A stretch of 64,000 nucleotides of DNA from Chloroflexota bacterium (GTDB lineage: Bacteria; Chloroflexota; Anaerolineae; J036; Brachytrichaceae): positions 124,001-188,000 of the forward strand of contig JAUQQA010000001.1 of assembly GCA_030550095.1 (NCBI GenBank), given 5' to 3'. Below, in pieces: positions 48,188 to 57,615 of this stretch. A model generated the notes under the pieces. The model did no database searches. It was not told where the DNA came from and was given only the letters and a program-made list of their open reading frames with translations. Every line of letters begins with the position of its first letter. The stretch's first letter is position 1. The position numbers and the translations under genes were made by a program.

Positions 48188-51091
48188 ATGAAGACCATTC
48201 TGGCGACTGCGCGCAAGGAGTGGAACAACTACTTCAGCTCGCCGCAGGCATTGATCTTCATCGGCGTCTTCCTCGTGGCGAGCTTGTTTGTCTTCTTCTG
48301 GGTGGAGACCTTCTTCGCGCGCGGGCTGGCGGAAATGCGCCCGTTGTTCCGCTGGATGCCCGTGCTGCTCATCTTCCTGGTCGCAGCGCTCACAATGCGC
48401 CAGTGGAGCGAGGAGCAGCGCAGCGGTGCGCTGGAGATCCTGCTCACGCTCCCTGTTCCCACATGGCACTTGGTGCTGGGCAAGTTCCTCGCGGTGATGG
48501 GGCTGGTAGCGCTTGCGCTTGCGCTCACGCTGCCCCTCACGGTGAGCGTTTCGTTGCTCGGCAATTTGGATTGGGGACCCGTGATTGGCGGTTACTTGGC
48601 AGCGCTGCTGCTCGCGGCTGCCTATGCCGCGATCGGGTTGTTCGTCTCCTCGCGCACCGATAATCAGATCGTCGCGCTGATCCTCACGGCGATCATCGGC
48701 GGCGCGTTCTACCTCATCGGCAGCCCGGTGCTGACAGGGTTCGTCGGCACCTCAGCAGCCGAGTTCTTGCGCTTGCTCGGCACTGGCAGCCGCTTCGAGA
48801 GCATCGAGCGCGGCGTGATTGACTTGCGCGATTTGGTTTACTATGCGGCGCTCGCCGGGCTGTTCCTCACACTCAACGCTTGGTCGCTCGATCGCAAGCG
48901 CTGGAGCTTCGGGGCGCAAACCGCGAGCTACCGCCGCGCGGCAAACCTCACCAGCGCCCTCATCGCCTTGAACCTCGTTGTGGTCAACGTCTGGATGGCG
49001 CCGTTGCAAGTGCTGCGCGCTGATCTCACGGCGCAGCGCGAGTTTAGCCTTTCGCCAGCGACACTGCGCCTCTTGAACGAGCTGCAAGAGCCGCTGTTGC
49101 TGCGCGCCTACATCAGCGAGAAGACGCACCCCTTGCTCGCGCCACTAGCGCCGCGCGTGCGCGATTTGCTGCGCGAGTATCAGATCGCCGGGCGCGGCAA
49201 GGTCACCGCACAAGTGGTGGACCCGGCCACTGACCCTGAGATCGAGGCAGAAGCCTCGCGCGTGTACGGCATTCAGCCCACGCCGCTGCAAGTAGCGGGG
49301 CGCTACGAGGCCTCCATCATCAACACGTACTTCGATATCCTCGTGCGCTATGGCGACCAGAACACCACGCTGAGCTTCCGCGACCTGATCGAGATCGAGC
49401 AGCGGCGCGACGGCACGATTGACGTGCGCCTGCGCAACCTCGAGTATGACCTCACGCGCGCGATCAAGCGCGTCACCAGCGGCTTCCGCACCGTCGAAGC
49501 CGTGTTCGCCTCGCTGCAATCCCCCGCGCGGTTGGACATCATCGTGACGCGCCAAGCGCTGCCCGAGGCGCTGAAGGACGTGCCCGAGGTTATCGAGAAA
49601 GTCGCCAAAGAGCTTCAGCAAAAATCTGGCGGCAAGTTCGAGTATCGCGTGATTGACCCCGACCAGCCCAACGCGCCGATCACGCGCAAGATACTCGTGG
49701 AGCAATTCGGGCTGCGCCCGATCTTGGCAGATCCTTTCGGCACGCAGTCGTTCTACCTGAACATGCTGCTCCAGGTGAACGACAAGACACAAGCCGTTTA
49801 CCCCGAGCGCGAGTTCACTGAGTCCTCAGTGCGCGCAGCGATTGAGTCGGCAATCAAGCGCAACGTCGGCGGGTTCCTCAACGTGGTCGGCTTGTGGACG
49901 CCTGCGCCGGAGATGGACATGTTCAGCAACCGCCCGATCAACAACTGGAACGTGGTGCGCGAGCAGCTCGGGCGCGAGTACACCGTGCGCAGCGTGGATC
50001 TGAGCAGCGGGCAAGTGCCACCCGATGTGAGCACGCTCATCCTGCTCAACCCCAGCAACCTCGACGACAAAGCGCGCTACGCCGTGGACCAGTTCTTGAT
50101 GCGCGGTGGCTCAGTGATCGTCGCTGGCGGCAACTACGCGGTGCAATTCGGCTTCGGCGGGATGAACCTAATGCCGCTCAGCAACGGCATCGGCGAGTTG
50201 CTCGCCCATTACGGCATCACCGTTGAGCAAAAACTGGTGATGGACCCACGCAACACGTTGTTCCCTGTGGAGGTCTCGCGCAACGTCGGTGGCGCTTTCA
50301 TCCGCGATTTCTTGCTGATCAGCTACCCGTTCTTCGTGAACGTGCTGCCCGACAGCATGGATCGCCAGAACCCGATCGTGTCGCAGTTGCCCGAGGCGAT
50401 CATGAGCTTTGCTTCGCCCGTGGTGGTGGACGAGCAGAAGAACGCCAACCGCAAGGTGAGCGTGTTGCTGCGCTCCAGCCCGAACGCCTGGCTCACCACC
50501 AACACCAACACGCAGCCCAACTTCAATCAGTACCCCGAGCTTGGCTTCCCCGTCGAAGGTGAGCGCGCGGCGTATCCGCTTGCCGTCGCCGTGCAAGGCG
50601 TGTTCGAGAGCTTCTACAAAGGCAAGCCCTCGCCGCTCGATCAACCCGCGCCGACGCCTGCGCCAGAGTCCACACCACAGCCCACCCCCACGCCGCAAAT
50701 TCGTACCGCTGGCACCATTGAGCAATCGCCCGACACGGCGCGCTTGGTGGTGATCGGCAGCGCCGACTTCCTCAACGATGCGGTGCTCAACATCCTCGCC
50801 GGCTTCATCGGCGAGCGCTACCTCAGCAACCTTCAGTTCATCCAAAACGTGGTGGACTGGTCGGTGGAGGACTTGGCGCTGCTGGAGATTCGCTCGCGCG
50901 GCACAGTCTCGCGCGCGCTGCGCCCGCTCTCGGAGAACGATCGGCGGCTGTTCGAGTTTGCTAACTACGCGGTGGTGGTTGTGGCGTTGTTCGCCATTGG
51001 CGTGATCTGGCGCCTGCGCCAGCAAGCAGAGCCAGTGATGCAGCTGGTGCCCGTCTCCACAACGCGCAGCCCTGCCAACCGCGCTGCGTAA
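48188..51091 (+). CDS. GldF-type permease fused to GldG-type auxiliary domain
   Basis: A 967-aa single chain. Residues 1-235 are an ABC-2 permease with six helices (starting ATARKEWNNYF, the usual GldF opening). A seventh helix near 253-270 leads into a large extracytoplasmic GldG/ABC_transp_aux region (about 275-910: AYISEKTHPLLAP, VVDPATDPEIEAEASRVYGI, and LILLNPSNLDDKARYAVDQF). A Thr/Pro-rich insertion lies near 815-840, and a C-terminal helix (about 925-945) ends it. In many genomes GldF and GldG are separate genes. Confidence 0.9.
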   Translation: MKTILATARKEWNNYFSSPQALIFIGVFLVASLFVFFWVETFFARGLAEMRPLFRWMPVLLIFLVAALTMRQWSEEQRSGALEILLTLPVPTWHLVLGKFLAVMGLVALALALTLPLTVSVSLLGNLDWGPVIGGYLAALLLAAAYAAIGLFVSSRTDNQIVALILTAIIGGAFYLIGSPVLTGFVGTSAAEFLRLLGTGSRFESIERGVIDLRDLVYYAALAGLFLTLNAWSLDRKRWSFGAQTASYRRAANLTSALIALNLVVVNVWMAPLQVLRADLTAQREFSLSPATLRLLNELQEPLLLRAYISEKTHPLLAPLAPRVRDLLREYQIAGRGKVTAQVVDPATDPEIEAEASRVYGIQPTPLQVAGRYEASIINTYFDILVRYGDQNTTLSFRDLIEIEQRRDGTIDVRLRNLEYDLTRAIKRVTSGFRTVEAVFASLQSPARLDIIVTRQALPEALKDVPEVIEKVAKELQQKSGGKFEYRVIDPDQPNAPITRKILVEQFGLRPILADPFGTQSFYLNMLLQVNDKTQAVYPEREFTESSVRAAIESAIKRNVGGFLNVVGLWTPAPEMDMFSNRPINNWNVVREQLGREYTVRSVDLSSGQVPPDVSTLILLNPSNLDDKARYAVDQFLMRGGSVIVAGGNYAVQFGFGGMNLMPLSNGIGELLAHYGITVEQKLVMDPRNTLFPVEVSRNVGGAFIRDFLLISYPFFVNVLPDSMDRQNPIVSQLPEAIMSFASPVVVDEQKNANRKVSVLLRSSPNAWLTTNTNTQPNFNQYPELGFPVEGERAAYPLAVAVQGVFESFYKGKPSPLDQPAPTPAPESTPQPTPTPQIRTAGTIEQSPDTARLVVIGSADFLNDAVLNILAGFIGERYLSNLQFIQNVVDWSVEDLALLEIRSRGTVSRALRPLSENDRRLFEFANYAVVVVALFAIGVIWRLRQQAEPVMQLVPVSTTRSPANRAA

Positions 51092-51113
51092 CGTCTCGGA
51101 GGAGAAGCCAGCC

Positions 51114-52142
51114 ATGAACCGACGCAATCAACTCCTCATCGCGTTGCTCGTCGCGCAACTTGTGGTTGCTGTGTTGGTGCTCGCCTTGCCCCAACAAGCC
51201 AGCAGCACAGCAACGCGCCCGCTGCTGGGCGACTTGAAGATAGAAGACATCAGCGCGCTCACCGTGCGTGAGCAGCAAGACAAAGAAATTCGGCTCGTCA
51301 AGAAAGATGGCAACTGGGTACTGCCAGAGCTAGAAGACTTCCCCGCACAAGCCGATCGCGTCACGAGCTTCTTGGAGAAAGTGACTGGCATTAAGGTTGG
51401 TCAGCCCATCGCCACCACAGCCGCCAGCCACGCGCGCCTGCAAGTGGGCGAAGACACGTTCAACCGCCGCGTAAGCTTGAGCACACCGCAAGGTGAGCGC
51501 ACCCTGTTCTTTGGCGCCGCTGGCAGCAACGCCAACGTGCGCCTGAGCGGCAGCGACGAGGTGTTCCTCACCTCGCAGATCGCCACGTTCGACATCTCCG
51601 CCGACGTTTCGAGCTGGATCAACACCCTCTACTTCACCAGCACACAAGAATCTGTGAGCAAGGTGGCGATCACCACCATCACTGACACGCTCACCTTCCA
51701 GCGCGTCTCAACAGACACGTGGCAAATGGACGGCTTGGCGAGCAACGAGACGTTCAACCCGAGCCGCCTTGAGACCATCCTCTCGCGCGTGGCCTCGCTT
51801 TACATGGTGCGCCCGCTCGGCAAGACGCCCAAGCCCGAGTACGGCATGGATAAGCCCACCGCGATCCTCACGCTCACGCTGAAGTCGGACGTCTCGAGCT
51901 TGGCGCCTTTGGTGCTCACCATCGGCGCGCGCGACGACAAAGACAGCACCTATGTGGTGAAGTCGTCGCAGTCGCCTTGGTATGCGCGCGTGAATGCCTT
52001 CGTGCTCGAGGAGATCGTCAACGCCCGACGCGAGGACTTCATCCAACAACCTGCCACGCCGACGCCAACCTTAGAAGCGACGCCCACGAGCGAGGTTGCC
52101 ACAACACCCACGCCCGAATCCACACCCACGCCGGCGCCCTGA
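51114..52142 (+). CDS. DUF4340 protein of the Gld-type ABC cluster
   Basis: A 342-aa protein with an N-terminal signal anchor (about 7-28) and a DUF4340 domain with repeated beta-rich units (ISALTVREQQDKEIRLVKKDGNWVL, then a second similar unit around YGMDKPTAILTLTL). It has a Thr/Pro-rich C-terminal tail (TPTPTLEATPTSE...). The DUF4340 family almost always follows GldG genes, as here (22 nt gap, GGAGGAG site). It is probably an extracytoplasmic partner of the fused permease; the function is undefined. Confidence 0.9.
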   Translation: MNRRNQLLIALLVAQLVVAVLVLALPQQASSTATRPLLGDLKIEDISALTVREQQDKEIRLVKKDGNWVLPELEDFPAQADRVTSFLEKVTGIKVGQPIATTAASHARLQVGEDTFNRRVSLSTPQGERTLFFGAAGSNANVRLSGSDEVFLTSQIATFDISADVSSWINTLYFTSTQESVSKVAITTITDTLTFQRVSTDTWQMDGLASNETFNPSRLETILSRVASLYMVRPLGKTPKPEYGMDKPTAILTLTLKSDVSSLAPLVLTIGARDDKDSTYVVKSSQSPWYARVNAFVLEEIVNARREDFIQQPATPTPTLEATPTSEVATTPTPESTPTPAP

Positions 52143-52205
52143 GGTCACACGGCTCCGAGCCTGTGCGCGCAACCGTTTTGCTCGTGGTACCATGCCCAAG
52201 GCACC

Positions 52206-53120
52206 ATGAAAACGCTCAAGCAGTGGCTCACAGCGATCGGCGGAGCAACGGTTGGGTGGGCGGCGTGGCGACTGTTCGCGCCCGAGTTTTGGCAACGTGC
52301 CCCTTCCCCATTTCTCTCCACAGCGCCTCTGCGCGCCACGGCGTTGATCACAGGCGCATCTTCTGGGATCGGCGAGGCGTTTGCAAGGCGGTTGGCACGC
52401 GAAGGCTACGATGTCGTGCTGGTTGCGCGGCGCAAGGAGCGCTTGGAAGCACTGGCTGAAGACCTCAAGCGTCGGCACACCATTGCTGCGCAAGCGGTGG
52501 TCGCTGATCTTTCGCGCGCGGAGGATATCCGCCGCGTGGCAGACATGGTGGCAGGGCTTGCCAACGATGGGCAGCTCGATCTCCTGATCAACAACGCCGG
52601 CTTTGGCACCGTCGGCCACTTCGTGGACGTGCCGATGAGCGAGCAAATGAACATGCTGGCGGTGCACGTCGAAGCAAGCGTGCAGCTCACGCGCGCAGCG
52701 CTGCCTGGTTTCTTGCGGCGGCGGCGCGGCGGCATCATCAACGTCGCTTCTATCGCGGGCTGGTTTCCCATGCCTGGCAACGCCATGTACGGCGCGAGCA
52801 AGCGTTACCTGATCAACTTCTCGCAGTCGCTGCAAGCTGAGTTAGAAGGCAGCGGGGTGTTCGTGCAGGCGCTTTGCCCCGGCTTCACCTACTCCGAGTT
52901 CCACGACGCACCCGCCTATCGCGCTGCGGGCTTTCGCCGAGACGTGATTCCGCCCTTCCTGTGGCAAACTGCGGAGCAGGTCGTCGAGGCGTCGCTTAAC
53001 CAACTCGGGCGCGGTGAGGTGATCTGCATCCCTGGCCTGCACAACCGCGCCATCGTGCTGTTGGGCACCGTGACGCCACCTGCGATCGTGCGCGCGGTGC
53101 GACGACGCGCAGGGGTGTGA
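52206..53120 (+). CDS. Short-chain dehydrogenase/reductase
   Basis: A 304-aa SDR with a hydrophobic N-terminal segment of about 40 residues that may anchor it to the membrane. TGASSGIG at 49-56 binds NAD(P). ARRKERL, with basic residues after strand 2, suggests NADP. NNAG is at 129-132 and the catalytic triad is Ser182, Tyr195 and Lys199 (YGASK). The substrate is unknown. TACCAT (52188-52193) lies 12 nt before the ATG without a Shine-Dalgarno sequence. Confidence 0.92.
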   Translation: MKTLKQWLTAIGGATVGWAAWRLFAPEFWQRAPSPFLSTAPLRATALITGASSGIGEAFARRLAREGYDVVLVARRKERLEALAEDLKRRHTIAAQAVVADLSRAEDIRRVADMVAGLANDGQLDLLINNAGFGTVGHFVDVPMSEQMNMLAVHVEASVQLTRAALPGFLRRRRGGIINVASIAGWFPMPGNAMYGASKRYLINFSQSLQAELEGSGVFVQALCPGFTYSEFHDAPAYRAAGFRRDVIPPFLWQTAEQVVEASLNQLGRGEVICIPGLHNRAIVLLGTVTPPAIVRAVRRRAGV

Positions 53121-53126
53121 GGCTGC

Positions 53127-53378
53127 TCACGACATCAGCAGCAGCCACAATGCCACCCCAACAAGCAGCAGCCCCAAGGCCGCGAAGACACGCGCCGCCC
53201 TCACGCGCCAGCTATGGCGGCGATGCGCTTGCGCGCCTCGCATCAGCGCCTCTGTGTTTGCCGAGGGCAACCCGCGCACATTGCCGAGCCACCACGCACG
53301 CGCGCAATACACAAATTGCCCCACTTCGCTAGCGCGCAGCCAACGTTGCGAGCGGACTTCATGCAGATCCGTTTGCAT
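53127..53378 (-). CDS. 83-aa protein with Cas4-like N-terminal motif and C-terminal membrane helix
   Basis: A small protein (ATG at 53378). The segment RASEVGQFVYCARAWWL, followed by GAQAHRRHSWRV, resembles the N-terminal part of Cas4/PD-(D/E)XK nucleases, but the catalytic Asp/Glu-x-Lys region is missing. A hydrophobic helix (about 62-82) ends the protein. Its 5' end overlaps the 3' end of the upstream GT2 gene on the same strand by 20 nt. Function unknown. No CRISPR array or cas genes are nearby. Confidence 0.6.
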   Translation of the reverse strand: MQTDLHEVRSQRWLRASEVGQFVYCARAWWLGNVRGLPSANTEALMRGAQAHRRHSWRVRAARVFAALGLLLVGVALWLLLMS

Positions 53379-54135
53379 TGCGCTGTCGCTCCTCACGCCA
53401 TAGGCGCGCGAGTCGGCGGTAAGTGTCGAAGGTGTACCACGCCATGAGCGCGCTGAGGCGTAGCCCATGCCAACCATCTACGTAGCCGCGCAGGGTGAAG
53501 AATCGCCTGCGGAACTCCCGCAGCGGCTGGAGCACGAAGGTGTGCGGCTTCGGACGAATGCCCTGCTTGAACCAAATGCCAGCCTCCAGCTCGGCATAGC
53601 GACGCTGCTTCGCGTGGAACTGCGCTAGTGAATCGTAGTTGTAATGAATGAGCACGTGCTGAAGGCGGCCCATCGTGCCATGGTAACGCGCCACTTCGTG
53701 CACTTCACGCACGGGGTCGAAATCCGCATATCCCACGCGAAACAACCGCGCTTGGTAATCAGGGTACCAGCCCGCGCCAAGGGTGAGCTTGCCGAAGAGG
53801 TAGTTGTGTCGCGGCACAGCATAGACATCATGCTCCGGCGCTGCGAGCACGGCGCGGATCTCCTGCGCGAGTTCCGGCGTGCAACGCTCATCCGCGTCGA
53901 TGAAGAACACCCATGGCGTTTCCGCGGCAGCAAGCGCTGCGTTGCGCTGCTGCGCGTAGTTGTGGAAAGGGTGTTGCACCACGCGCGCGCCGAGGCGCTC
54001 AGCGATGAGCGGGGTCTCGTCGGTGCTGAAGGAGTCAAACACTAGCCGCTCATCTGCCCAAGCGACGCTCTCAAGGCAGGCGGCGATGTGCCGCGCCTCG
54101 TTGAACGTGAGCACCACAGCGCACACGCGGCTCAT
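53359..54135 (-). CDS. GT2-family glycosyltransferase (WaaE/KdtX-like)
   Basis: A 258-aa cytoplasmic/peripheral glycosyltransferase: the opening CAVVLTFNEARHI, the nucleotide-sugar DxD in FFIDADERC, and the YAQQRNAAL and DPVREVHE motifs match the WaaE/KdtX subgroup, which glucosylates lipid-linked or core sugars. The ATG at 54135 is chosen over a long upstream extension. The minus-strand -10-like TACACT (54146-54151) is 10 nt before it, fitting the short-leader pattern. Confidence 0.9.
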   Translation of the reverse strand: MSRVCAVVLTFNEARHIAACLESVAWADERLVFDSFSTDETPLIAERLGARVVQHPFHNYAQQRNAALAAAETPWVFFIDADERCTPELAQEIRAVLAAPEHDVYAVPRHNYLFGKLTLGAGWYPDYQARLFRVGYADFDPVREVHEVARYHGTMGRLQHVLIHYNYDSLAQFHAKQRRYAELEAGIWFKQGIRPKPHTFVLQPLREFRRRFFTLRGYVDGWHGLRLSALMAWYTFDTYRRLARLWREERQRNANGSA

Positions 54136-54359
54136 GTGTGCGAGCAGTGTAGCACGAAGCAACTGTAAGTATTGAGCTAGGGAGTGGCTACGCTGCGCGG
54201 CGTAATGCGCTGCCCGCACTGCGCAAAGCACAAAACGAGTCAAGTATGGCAACAACCACCGCAGTGGCACTCCGCGCTACTGCTGCAAGGAACGCAGCCC
54301 CCAGCGCTCCTGCATGTAAGCACCAGGTGTATGCTGTAAGTTTAAGGAGGCAGCGACAA

Positions 54360-55784
54360 ATGACCTCGCACGCTTTCTTCATCAGCGGTGAGAAGCGCAC
54401 GAGCAACAAGGTCTTCGCTGTGCGGTTCCCCTACACAGGCGAGATTGTCGCCGAGGTGTATCAGCCCAGCGACGAAGACTTAGACGCTGCAGTGCGCGCG
54501 GCACAGCGCGGCGCGCAGATCATGCGCAAGATGCCCGCCCACGAGCGCTCCGCGATCCTGCGCCGGCTGCACGCGCTCATGGAAGCACGCACCGAGGATC
54601 TTGTGAACACCCTCGTCCTTGAGGGTGGCAAGACCAAAAAAGCAGCACGCGCTGAAGTGGCGCGCGCCAAACAAACGGTGTTGGTCGCTTCAGAAGAAGC
54701 ACGACGCATCCCTGGCGAAGTTGTCAACATTGACTGGACAAAAGACGGCGAGAACCGCATCGGCATTGTTCGGCGCTTTCCGCTCGGCGTAATCTTGTGC
54801 ATCGCACCGTTCAACTATCCGCTCAACCTCGCCTGCCACAAGGTTGCGCCCGCGCTGGCAGCGGGCAATGCGTTCATCCTCAAGCCCGCCACTGCAACGC
54901 CGCTTTCAGCACTGCTGCTCGGCGAGCTACTGCTCGAAGCCGGCGCACCCCCCGAGACGGTGAACATCCTCACGTGCAGCGGCGCCCAAGCAGAACAACT
55001 CGTGCGCGACGAGCGCATCGCTATGTTCTCGTTCACGGGCAGCAGCGCCGTGGGCTGGCATCTCAAGAGCATCTGCGGGCGCAAGCGCGCCACGCTGGAG
55101 CTGGGCGGCAACGCCGCGGTGATCGTGCACGAGGACGCCAATCAGGCGTATGCCGCGCAACGCATCGCCTTCGGCGGCTTTACCAACGCAGGGCAAAACT
55201 GCATCTCGGTGCAGCGCGTGCTGATCCACCGCCCGATCTACAACGACATGGTGGAGACACTGCTCGACGCGATCAAAGCGTTGCGCGTGGGCGATCCGCG
55301 GCTCGAGGACACAGACGTCGGCCCGATGATCAGCGAAGGCGCGGCAATGCAAGCTGAGCAGTGGGTGCAAGAGGCGTTGCAAGATGGCGCGCGGCTGTTG
55401 CTCGGCGGCGAGCGCCAAGGCGCGTTGCTGCCCCCCACGGTGCTCGACCGCGTTCAACCACAAATGAAGGTGAGCTGCCAAGAGGTGTTCGCGCCTGTGC
55501 TCACCCTCAGCCCCTACGACACCTTCGAGGAAGCCATTACCATCGCCAACAGCACAGAGTACGGCTTGCAAGGCGGCGTGTTCACGCGCGATTTGAAGCG
55601 CGTGATGCAAGCATACGAGGAGATTGAAGTAGGCGGCTTGCAGGTCAACGATGTCTCCACCTTCCGCGTGGACCACATGCCCTACGGCGGCGTGAAGGCA
55701 AGCGGTATGGGGCGCGAAGGCGTCAAGTACGCCATCGAGGAGATGACTGAGCCGAAGCTCATGGTGATCAACTTGAACGCCTAG
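54360..55784 (+). CDS. NAD(P)-dependent aldehyde dehydrogenase
   Basis: A 474-aa ALDH-superfamily enzyme. It has the cofactor-binding FTGSSAVG loop (225-232), the general base Glu247 in LELGG, and the catalytic Cys281 in NAGQNCISVQR. It forms a carboxylic acid from an aldehyde. The exact substrate is not evident; the sequence suggests the succinate-semialdehyde/lactaldehyde-like branch rather than GAPN. The open frame extends upstream, but a TTTAAGGAGG site directly precedes the ATG at 54360. The convergent/divergent neighbours give no pathway hint. Confidence 0.92.
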   Translation: MTSHAFFISGEKRTSNKVFAVRFPYTGEIVAEVYQPSDEDLDAAVRAAQRGAQIMRKMPAHERSAILRRLHALMEARTEDLVNTLVLEGGKTKKAARAEVARAKQTVLVASEEARRIPGEVVNIDWTKDGENRIGIVRRFPLGVILCIAPFNYPLNLACHKVAPALAAGNAFILKPATATPLSALLLGELLLEAGAPPETVNILTCSGAQAEQLVRDERIAMFSFTGSSAVGWHLKSICGRKRATLELGGNAAVIVHEDANQAYAAQRIAFGGFTNAGQNCISVQRVLIHRPIYNDMVETLLDAIKALRVGDPRLEDTDVGPMISEGAAMQAEQWVQEALQDGARLLLGGERQGALLPPTVLDRVQPQMKVSCQEVFAPVLTLSPYDTFEEAITIANSTEYGLQGGVFTRDLKRVMQAYEEIEVGGLQVNDVSTFRVDHMPYGGVKASGMGREGVKYAIEEMTEPKLMVINLNA

Positions 55785-55838
55785 GCCAACTTAAAACGCT
55801 GGGGAGAGATAATCAGCAGGAAAGGGGAGGAAAGAGAC

Positions 55839-56468
55839 ATGCAGGCCTTGTATCTCGCGTTATCCGTCTCTTTTTCACGCTTACTACAACAATCCACGCC
55901 GCCCTCCGACCTAGAGGTGTTTATCTACCAGCTCACCACACTCTCGTGTTGGGTCGCGCTGGGCGCGCTCATAGTGCTGTTAGTGCTTGGTCTTAGAGAC
56001 CAAGTGGTGATCTTCTTCGACACACGGGACGTGCTGTGGTCGCTCGTTCCTTTCGCGTCGCTCTTGCTTGGAGCAGCAATTTTGATAACGCTTACGCCAT
56101 CCGAAAGCACAACCACAAGCCAACCTAGCCTTCTTCGGAACCTGCTTCCAAGCCTTGTGGGGCTGCTCAGCCTTGCTGGAGCACTGGGCGGCACAGTCAT
56201 GACATTTCGCAATGCGATCCAATACAATCGCAGTGTGCCGATCGGCATCGCCGTGGGCTTGCTCAAGCTAAGCATCTCAATTCTGATGGCGATGCTTGTG
56301 ATCAATCAGCTTCTCAAGTTGCCTCGCACCAGCTCCTTCTGGAGCTTCGTGAAAGCGCTTTTCCTTTTAGGAGTTCTAGGCTGGCTTTGGGTGCGCTTGG
56401 TAAACGGTCGGCGCGTCTATCTTCGGAAGGGCTGGGCGATCCCCGTGAGCGGTGAAGTTGTGAACTAA
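55839..56468 (+). CDS. Hypothetical polytopic membrane protein
   Basis: A 209-aa protein with about five hydrophobic segments (roughly 37-53, 67-85, 105-120, 130-152 and 165-185). No recognised domain. It reads visibly less GC-rich than its neighbours, with runs of A/T at third positions. A GGGGAGGAAAG ribosome-binding site precedes the ATG. It is followed by a strong terminator shared with the convergent gene. Confidence 0.7.
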   Translation: MQALYLALSVSFSRLLQQSTPPSDLEVFIYQLTTLSCWVALGALIVLLVLGLRDQVVIFFDTRDVLWSLVPFASLLLGAAILITLTPSESTTTSQPSLLRNLLPSLVGLLSLAGALGGTVMTFRNAIQYNRSVPIGIAVGLLKLSISILMAMLVINQLLKLPRTSSFWSFVKALFLLGVLGWLWVRLVNGRRVYLRKGWAIPVSGEVVN

Positions 56469-56476
56469 CGCGAATT

Positions 56477-56522
56477 TTGGGCGAGGAGCTGTGCACTTTG
56501 CAGCGCTCCTCGCCCAAGTTCT
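56477..56522 (+). terminator. Bidirectional terminator between two convergent membrane-protein genes
   Basis: TTGGGCGAGGAG (56477-56488) pairs with CTCCTCGCCCAA (56506-56517), 12 bp, extended by one C-G pair. The plus strand continues with GTTCTTTTG. The minus strand continues with AAAATTCG, so termination is stronger for the plus-strand gene. Confidence 0.75.
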
Positions 56523-56543
56523 TTTGCAGGCGCGCGTTGCCGA

Positions 56544-57467
56544 CTATCGGCCCATCGTCGCAACGCCCACAGGCGCTAACTGGCTGTAAGCGCCCGCGAG
56601 GAACAACTCAGTCCACACCACGGAGAACAAGGCGGTCGGCACTGCATACACAAACGCGCTCGTCAGATACGAGATCAGCGTCTGCACCAGCCACGGCGAC
56701 TTGCCCCCTGCGATCATGTTTGCAATGGAGATCGTGATGCTCCTCATCAGCCCATCGAGATAGCCCACGACGAAGGCAAGCACACCCACCACTACAGCGC
56801 AGACCAGCACAGCACCGAGGTGGCTGAACATGAAGCGCAGCCCTTCGCCCAACGCCGCGCGTGCCGTCGGCGCTCCGCTCAGCACGATCGCGCGCTCGCT
56901 AAACGAGAGCGCAGGAAGCGCAACGGCGAGGTAAGGGACCAGCAAGCACAGCAACATCAGCATCGCGCTCAGCATGTTGCCAAACGTGCCCAGCGTGTCG
57001 CCAGCAAGCTCCATCAGCCGCCCAAACCCCACGAGCGGATCAACCTCAGTCTCAAGATTCTGCATCTGCACAAACAACGCGCTCAGCTCTAGCCCCGAGG
57101 CAAACAACACGAGCATGGTCACCACCACCAACGGCGCCAGCAACCAAAGCGCCACGCCAACCACACGCGGCAGATACACCAGTGCCATGGAGAGCGTAGC
57201 CCCTAACCGCTGTGGCGTTCGGTTCTGCTCGAAGTTGCGCGTCTCGATGATCAGGCTTGTGTGCAGCAGAAACTGAAGCAAAACGCCGAAAACGCCGAAG
57301 ACAGGAATCAACAAAAGCAATAGGGTGCTCATCTCCCTGGGCACAGGCGCCCTAAACAGCAGCACGAGCGGCAGATAGACAAAGCTGAGCAGAAAACTAA
57401 TCAGCCACAGCCGACGATGCTTGATGGCGACATGAAACGAACGGGAAAGCACAAGTCCTAGATCCAT
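56544..57467 (-). CDS. Hypothetical polytopic membrane protein (DUF975/glycerophosphodiester-anchor-like topology)
   Basis: A 307-aa protein with about six membrane helices (for example 21-40, 44-68, 90-125, 160-185, 215-240 and 262-300). The first residues (LGLVLSRSFHVAIKHRRLWL) resemble the amphipathic start of proteins with DUF7544/YciC-like membrane domains, but I cannot assign a family firmly. An AAAAGGAGG site precedes the ATG at 57467; the frame is open further upstream but without a plausible start. Confidence 0.72.
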   Translation of the reverse strand: MDLGLVLSRSFHVAIKHRRLWLISFLLSFVYLPLVLLFRAPVPREMSTLLLLLIPVFGVFGVLLQFLLHTSLIIETRNFEQNRTPQRLGATLSMALVYLPRVVGVALWLLAPLVVVTMLVLFASGLELSALFVQMQNLETEVDPLVGFGRLMELAGDTLGTFGNMLSAMLMLLCLLVPYLAVALPALSFSERAIVLSGAPTARAALGEGLRFMFSHLGAVLVCAVVVGVLAFVVGYLDGLMRSITISIANMIAGGKSPWLVQTLISYLTSAFVYAVPTALFSVVWTELFLAGAYSQLAPVGVATMGR

Positions 57468-57615
57468 GGCTTTTGCCTCCTTTTCGTCGTGTGTGAGATC
57501 GCGTGCTGCGATGCACTGTAGGCAGATCGGGTGCTGCGTGCTTGATGTGTTGTAGAGAATCTTCTCCGCAAGCCCGGGCACCCACACATCGTGTCGTGAT
57601 ACGATGCGTGAACAC

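Noticed and set aside
53127-53378. Functional Cas4 nuclease
   Set aside because: The catalytic Asp/Glu-x-Lys core and C-terminal cysteines are absent, and no CRISPR array or other cas gene occurs in the window.
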